Assembly (NCBI GenBank): GCA_025354615.1
Contig: JANXMO010000157.1
Location: 1 to 5,200 of the forward strand
Reading direction: 5' to 3'
DNA from: Burkholderiales bacterium
GTDB taxonomy: Bacteria; Pseudomonadota; Gammaproteobacteria; Burkholderiales; Burkholderiaceae_C
DNA: 5,200 nucleotides
Made by a program: the position numbers and the translations under genes. This document shows, one piece after another, positions 4,219 through 5,200 of this stretch. Below the pieces are notes generated by a model, which made no database searches, was not told the DNA's origin, and was given only the letters and a program-made list of their open reading frames with translations. Position 1 is the first letter of the stretch. The number at the start of each line of letters is the position of its first letter.

Positions 4219-4723
4219 CGGCCTTCGCAGGCCGCCGACACCATCAGAGGAGCATCGCGCGGTGTCCTGACCTGTGGGCAGGGCATGAGGCCGGTAGGAG
4301 CCGGCCCGGTAGGGCTGGACATCGGCCTGAGCCGATGGTCACTCCGTAGCCCGGCCGAAAGCATGCGACGACGCACCGAACTCCGCACGCTACCAACCGA
4401 ACGTCGAAAGGCTTGCCAAGCTGTCGCCTGTTGCAAGAGAAGGCTGTACGGCCAGCGTAGGGGGCACAACGTGAACGCAAGCTTCGAGAAGGCAACGTCG
4501 GCGGTGCGCGGCGGCCATCCCGACTCAGTTTCCCGTGGGAAACGCACGGGTAGCCATGATGGGCACGAACTTTCGCCCAGCAGCACCCGCGTCAGGCATG
4601 CGAAGGGCTGCCGCACGCAGTCCCCAAAGGGGATGAGCGCGAAAGCGCGAACCCGCAGAACGCCGACCCGGCGACAGCCGGGGGACGCCGCGGGCGCCGG
4701 AGCTTAAAGTGGCAGAAACTGCC
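4219..4723 (+). ncRNA. Candidate large structured RNA or DNA site: chain of hairpins
   Basis: About 500 nt packed with perfect stems: CGGCCT/AGGCCG (4219-4234), GACACC/GGTGTC (4237-4266), GGCCGG/CCGGCC (4289-4306), ATCGGC/GCCGAT with CTGA loop (4321-4336), a bulged 10-bp long-range stem (4405-4416 with 4477-4486), GGCT/GGCC with GTAC loop (4442-4453), TCCCC/GGGGA with AAA loop (4621-4633), GCGC/GCGC with GAAA loop (4637-4648), CCCGGC/GCCGGG (4667-4682) inside CCCGC/GCGGG (4652-4694), and GGCAG/CTGCC with AAA loop (4711-4723) followed by TTTCCCCCC. Loops GAAA, AAA and AAA are purine-rich on the plus strand and would be pyrimidine on the other, so the plus strand is proposed. A plus-strand frame of 195 codons crosses it but is Arg/Ser/Pro-rich without family motifs. 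No clear plus-strand promoter was found. Transfer origin, partition site or repeat cluster are alternatives. Confidence 0.4.
4528..4550. repeat. GTTTCCC/GGGAAAC palindrome with a competing hairpin
   Basis: GTTTCCC (4528-4534) and GGGAAAC (4537-4543) are exact complements around GT. CCCGTG (4532-4537) is also the exact complement of CACGGG (4545-4550), so two mutually exclusive stems share the same CCC. The first palindrome recalls ParB sites (GTTTCACGTGAAAC), but it is two bases longer and lacks the CACGTG core, so parS is only a possibility. Confidence 0.6.
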
Positions 4724-5200
4724 TTTCCCCCCTGTTATCCAGTCGATGAACAGCGGCGGCAGCATCAGTCGGCATTACCTCCGTGCCTGCGATAACCCGC
4801 ACCCTCCTCGGCAGCGCCAAATACCGCAGGCGAGTCACCGCGGCTCAGTAATGACAATTCACAAATCCCGACGTCAGGCAAGACGGTCGGTGCCTGATCA
4901 GACCCAATGTAGCCCCCTGCCCTCAGGCTCAGCCGTACGCCGCCCGAACCGGATCTGTGCGAGCTGCAAGTCCACGAACGAAGGTCACACAAAGCAGTGA
5001 TCGAATGGAGTCAGCTGCACGCATGCCGCTGGCTCGTTCTTTCAAGAAGGTGCTTTTCAAGGACAAACGATTACGCTAGTCCTGCTGCCGGCCGATGGAT
5101 TCAAGTCCGCGACGAGCATCAATCACAACAAAGCGACGACCGTTTTCAGCCCCGCGACCTGATGTTCAGCCAAAACGCTGCCAGGTGCCCCGGGTAAAAC
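4724..5200. other. Right-end region with no supportable gene
   Basis: About 480 bp where I find no convincing complete gene. A minus-strand frame ending at 5076-5078 reads FVVIDARRGLESIGRQQD and, one frame over, FYPGHLAAFWLN (5199-5164), which may be the tail of a decayed gene entering from the right. Another minus frame (4765-4992) contains SPAVFGAAEEGAGYRR. Neither is recognisable. On the plus strand at 5023 MPLARSFKKV resembles the first residues of a common antitoxin type, but a stop follows after 18 codons. A 7-bp inverted repeat lies at 4874-4897. Confidence 0.5.
4874..4897. repeat. 7-bp inverted repeat with 10-nt loop
   Basis: TCAGGCA (4874-4880) and TGCCTGA (4891-4897) are exact complements. 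It is isolated from the hairpin chain to its left and is followed by a smaller CCTG/CAGG repeat (4916-4927). No T-run follows. Transfer origins often carry such an arm next to the nick site, but no known nick sequence is recognised. Confidence 0.55.

Noticed and set aside
4120..4707. 195-codon plus-strand frame through the hairpin region
   Set aside because: Composition is Arg/Ser/Pro-rich with no family motifs, no good ribosome-binding site, and the underlying DNA is better explained by hairpins.
4711..4731. Intrinsic terminator closing the plus-strand RNA candidate
   Set aside because: The GGCAG/CTGCC stem is only 5 bp and is followed by just three T before a C-run, so termination is doubtful.
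5023..5079. MPLARSFKKV, resembling the start of a common antitoxin family
   Set aside because: Only about ten residues match and a stop follows after 18 codons; no toxin gene is adjacent.
5076..5200. Possible tail of a decayed gene on the minus strand (FYPGHLAAFWLN / FVVIDARRGLESI)
   Set aside because: Needs a frameshift, is short and matches no family I recognise; the opposite strand is equally open.
1..5200. CRISPR array, rRNA, tRNA or insertion sequence
   Set aside because: No regularly spaced direct repeats, no tRNA cloverleaf, no rRNA signature strings and no transposase motifs were seen on either strand.

Overview
GC-rich DNA with the codon habits of a beta- or gammaproteobacterium. 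It looks like part of a mobile element (an integrative conjugative element, genomic island or large plasmid) rather than core chromosome. The clearest sign is the start of a short RadC/JAB-domain protein of the kind carried by such elements, next to small proteins of unknown function typical of plasmids and phages. No integrase, relaxase, replication protein or transfer gene is visible, so the type of element is not settled.

Every gene I can support lies on the minus strand, so read from right to left. An AT-rich patch near 4061-4089 holds a good sigma70-type promoter with a perfect 13-bp palindrome in its spacer. A leader of about 85 nt with a nested hairpin follows. Then come a 196-aa unknown protein (3969-3379), a hairpin plus T-run that looks like a partial terminator or attenuator (3362-3336), and a 309-aa phage/plasmid-type unknown protein (3308-2379). 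A 10-bp inverted repeat lies just after that stop. Between 2140 and 1844 is a broken gene for a small CxxC...CxxC zinc-ribbon protein, recoverable only by switching frames. Next are a hairpin-rich spacer, a 171-aa helical protein (1480-965), a 68-aa protein whose start overlaps the previous stop as ATGA (968-762), a 460-bp spacer full of palindromes, and the first 99 codons of RadC (299 to the window edge).

The right end (about 4130-5200) has no gene I can support. Its left part (4219-4723) is a dense run of perfect hairpins, several with purine-rich loops on the plus strand. It is the best candidate here for something undescribed: a large structured RNA, or a DNA site such as a transfer origin or partition site, beside the operon promoter. 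A 12-nt core from this region recurs inside the structured element upstream of radC.

The likely picture is an accessory operon of a mobile element, transcribed from one repressible promoter, with attenuating hairpins between genes and one decayed member. No product function is established from sequence alone except the RadC family assignment.
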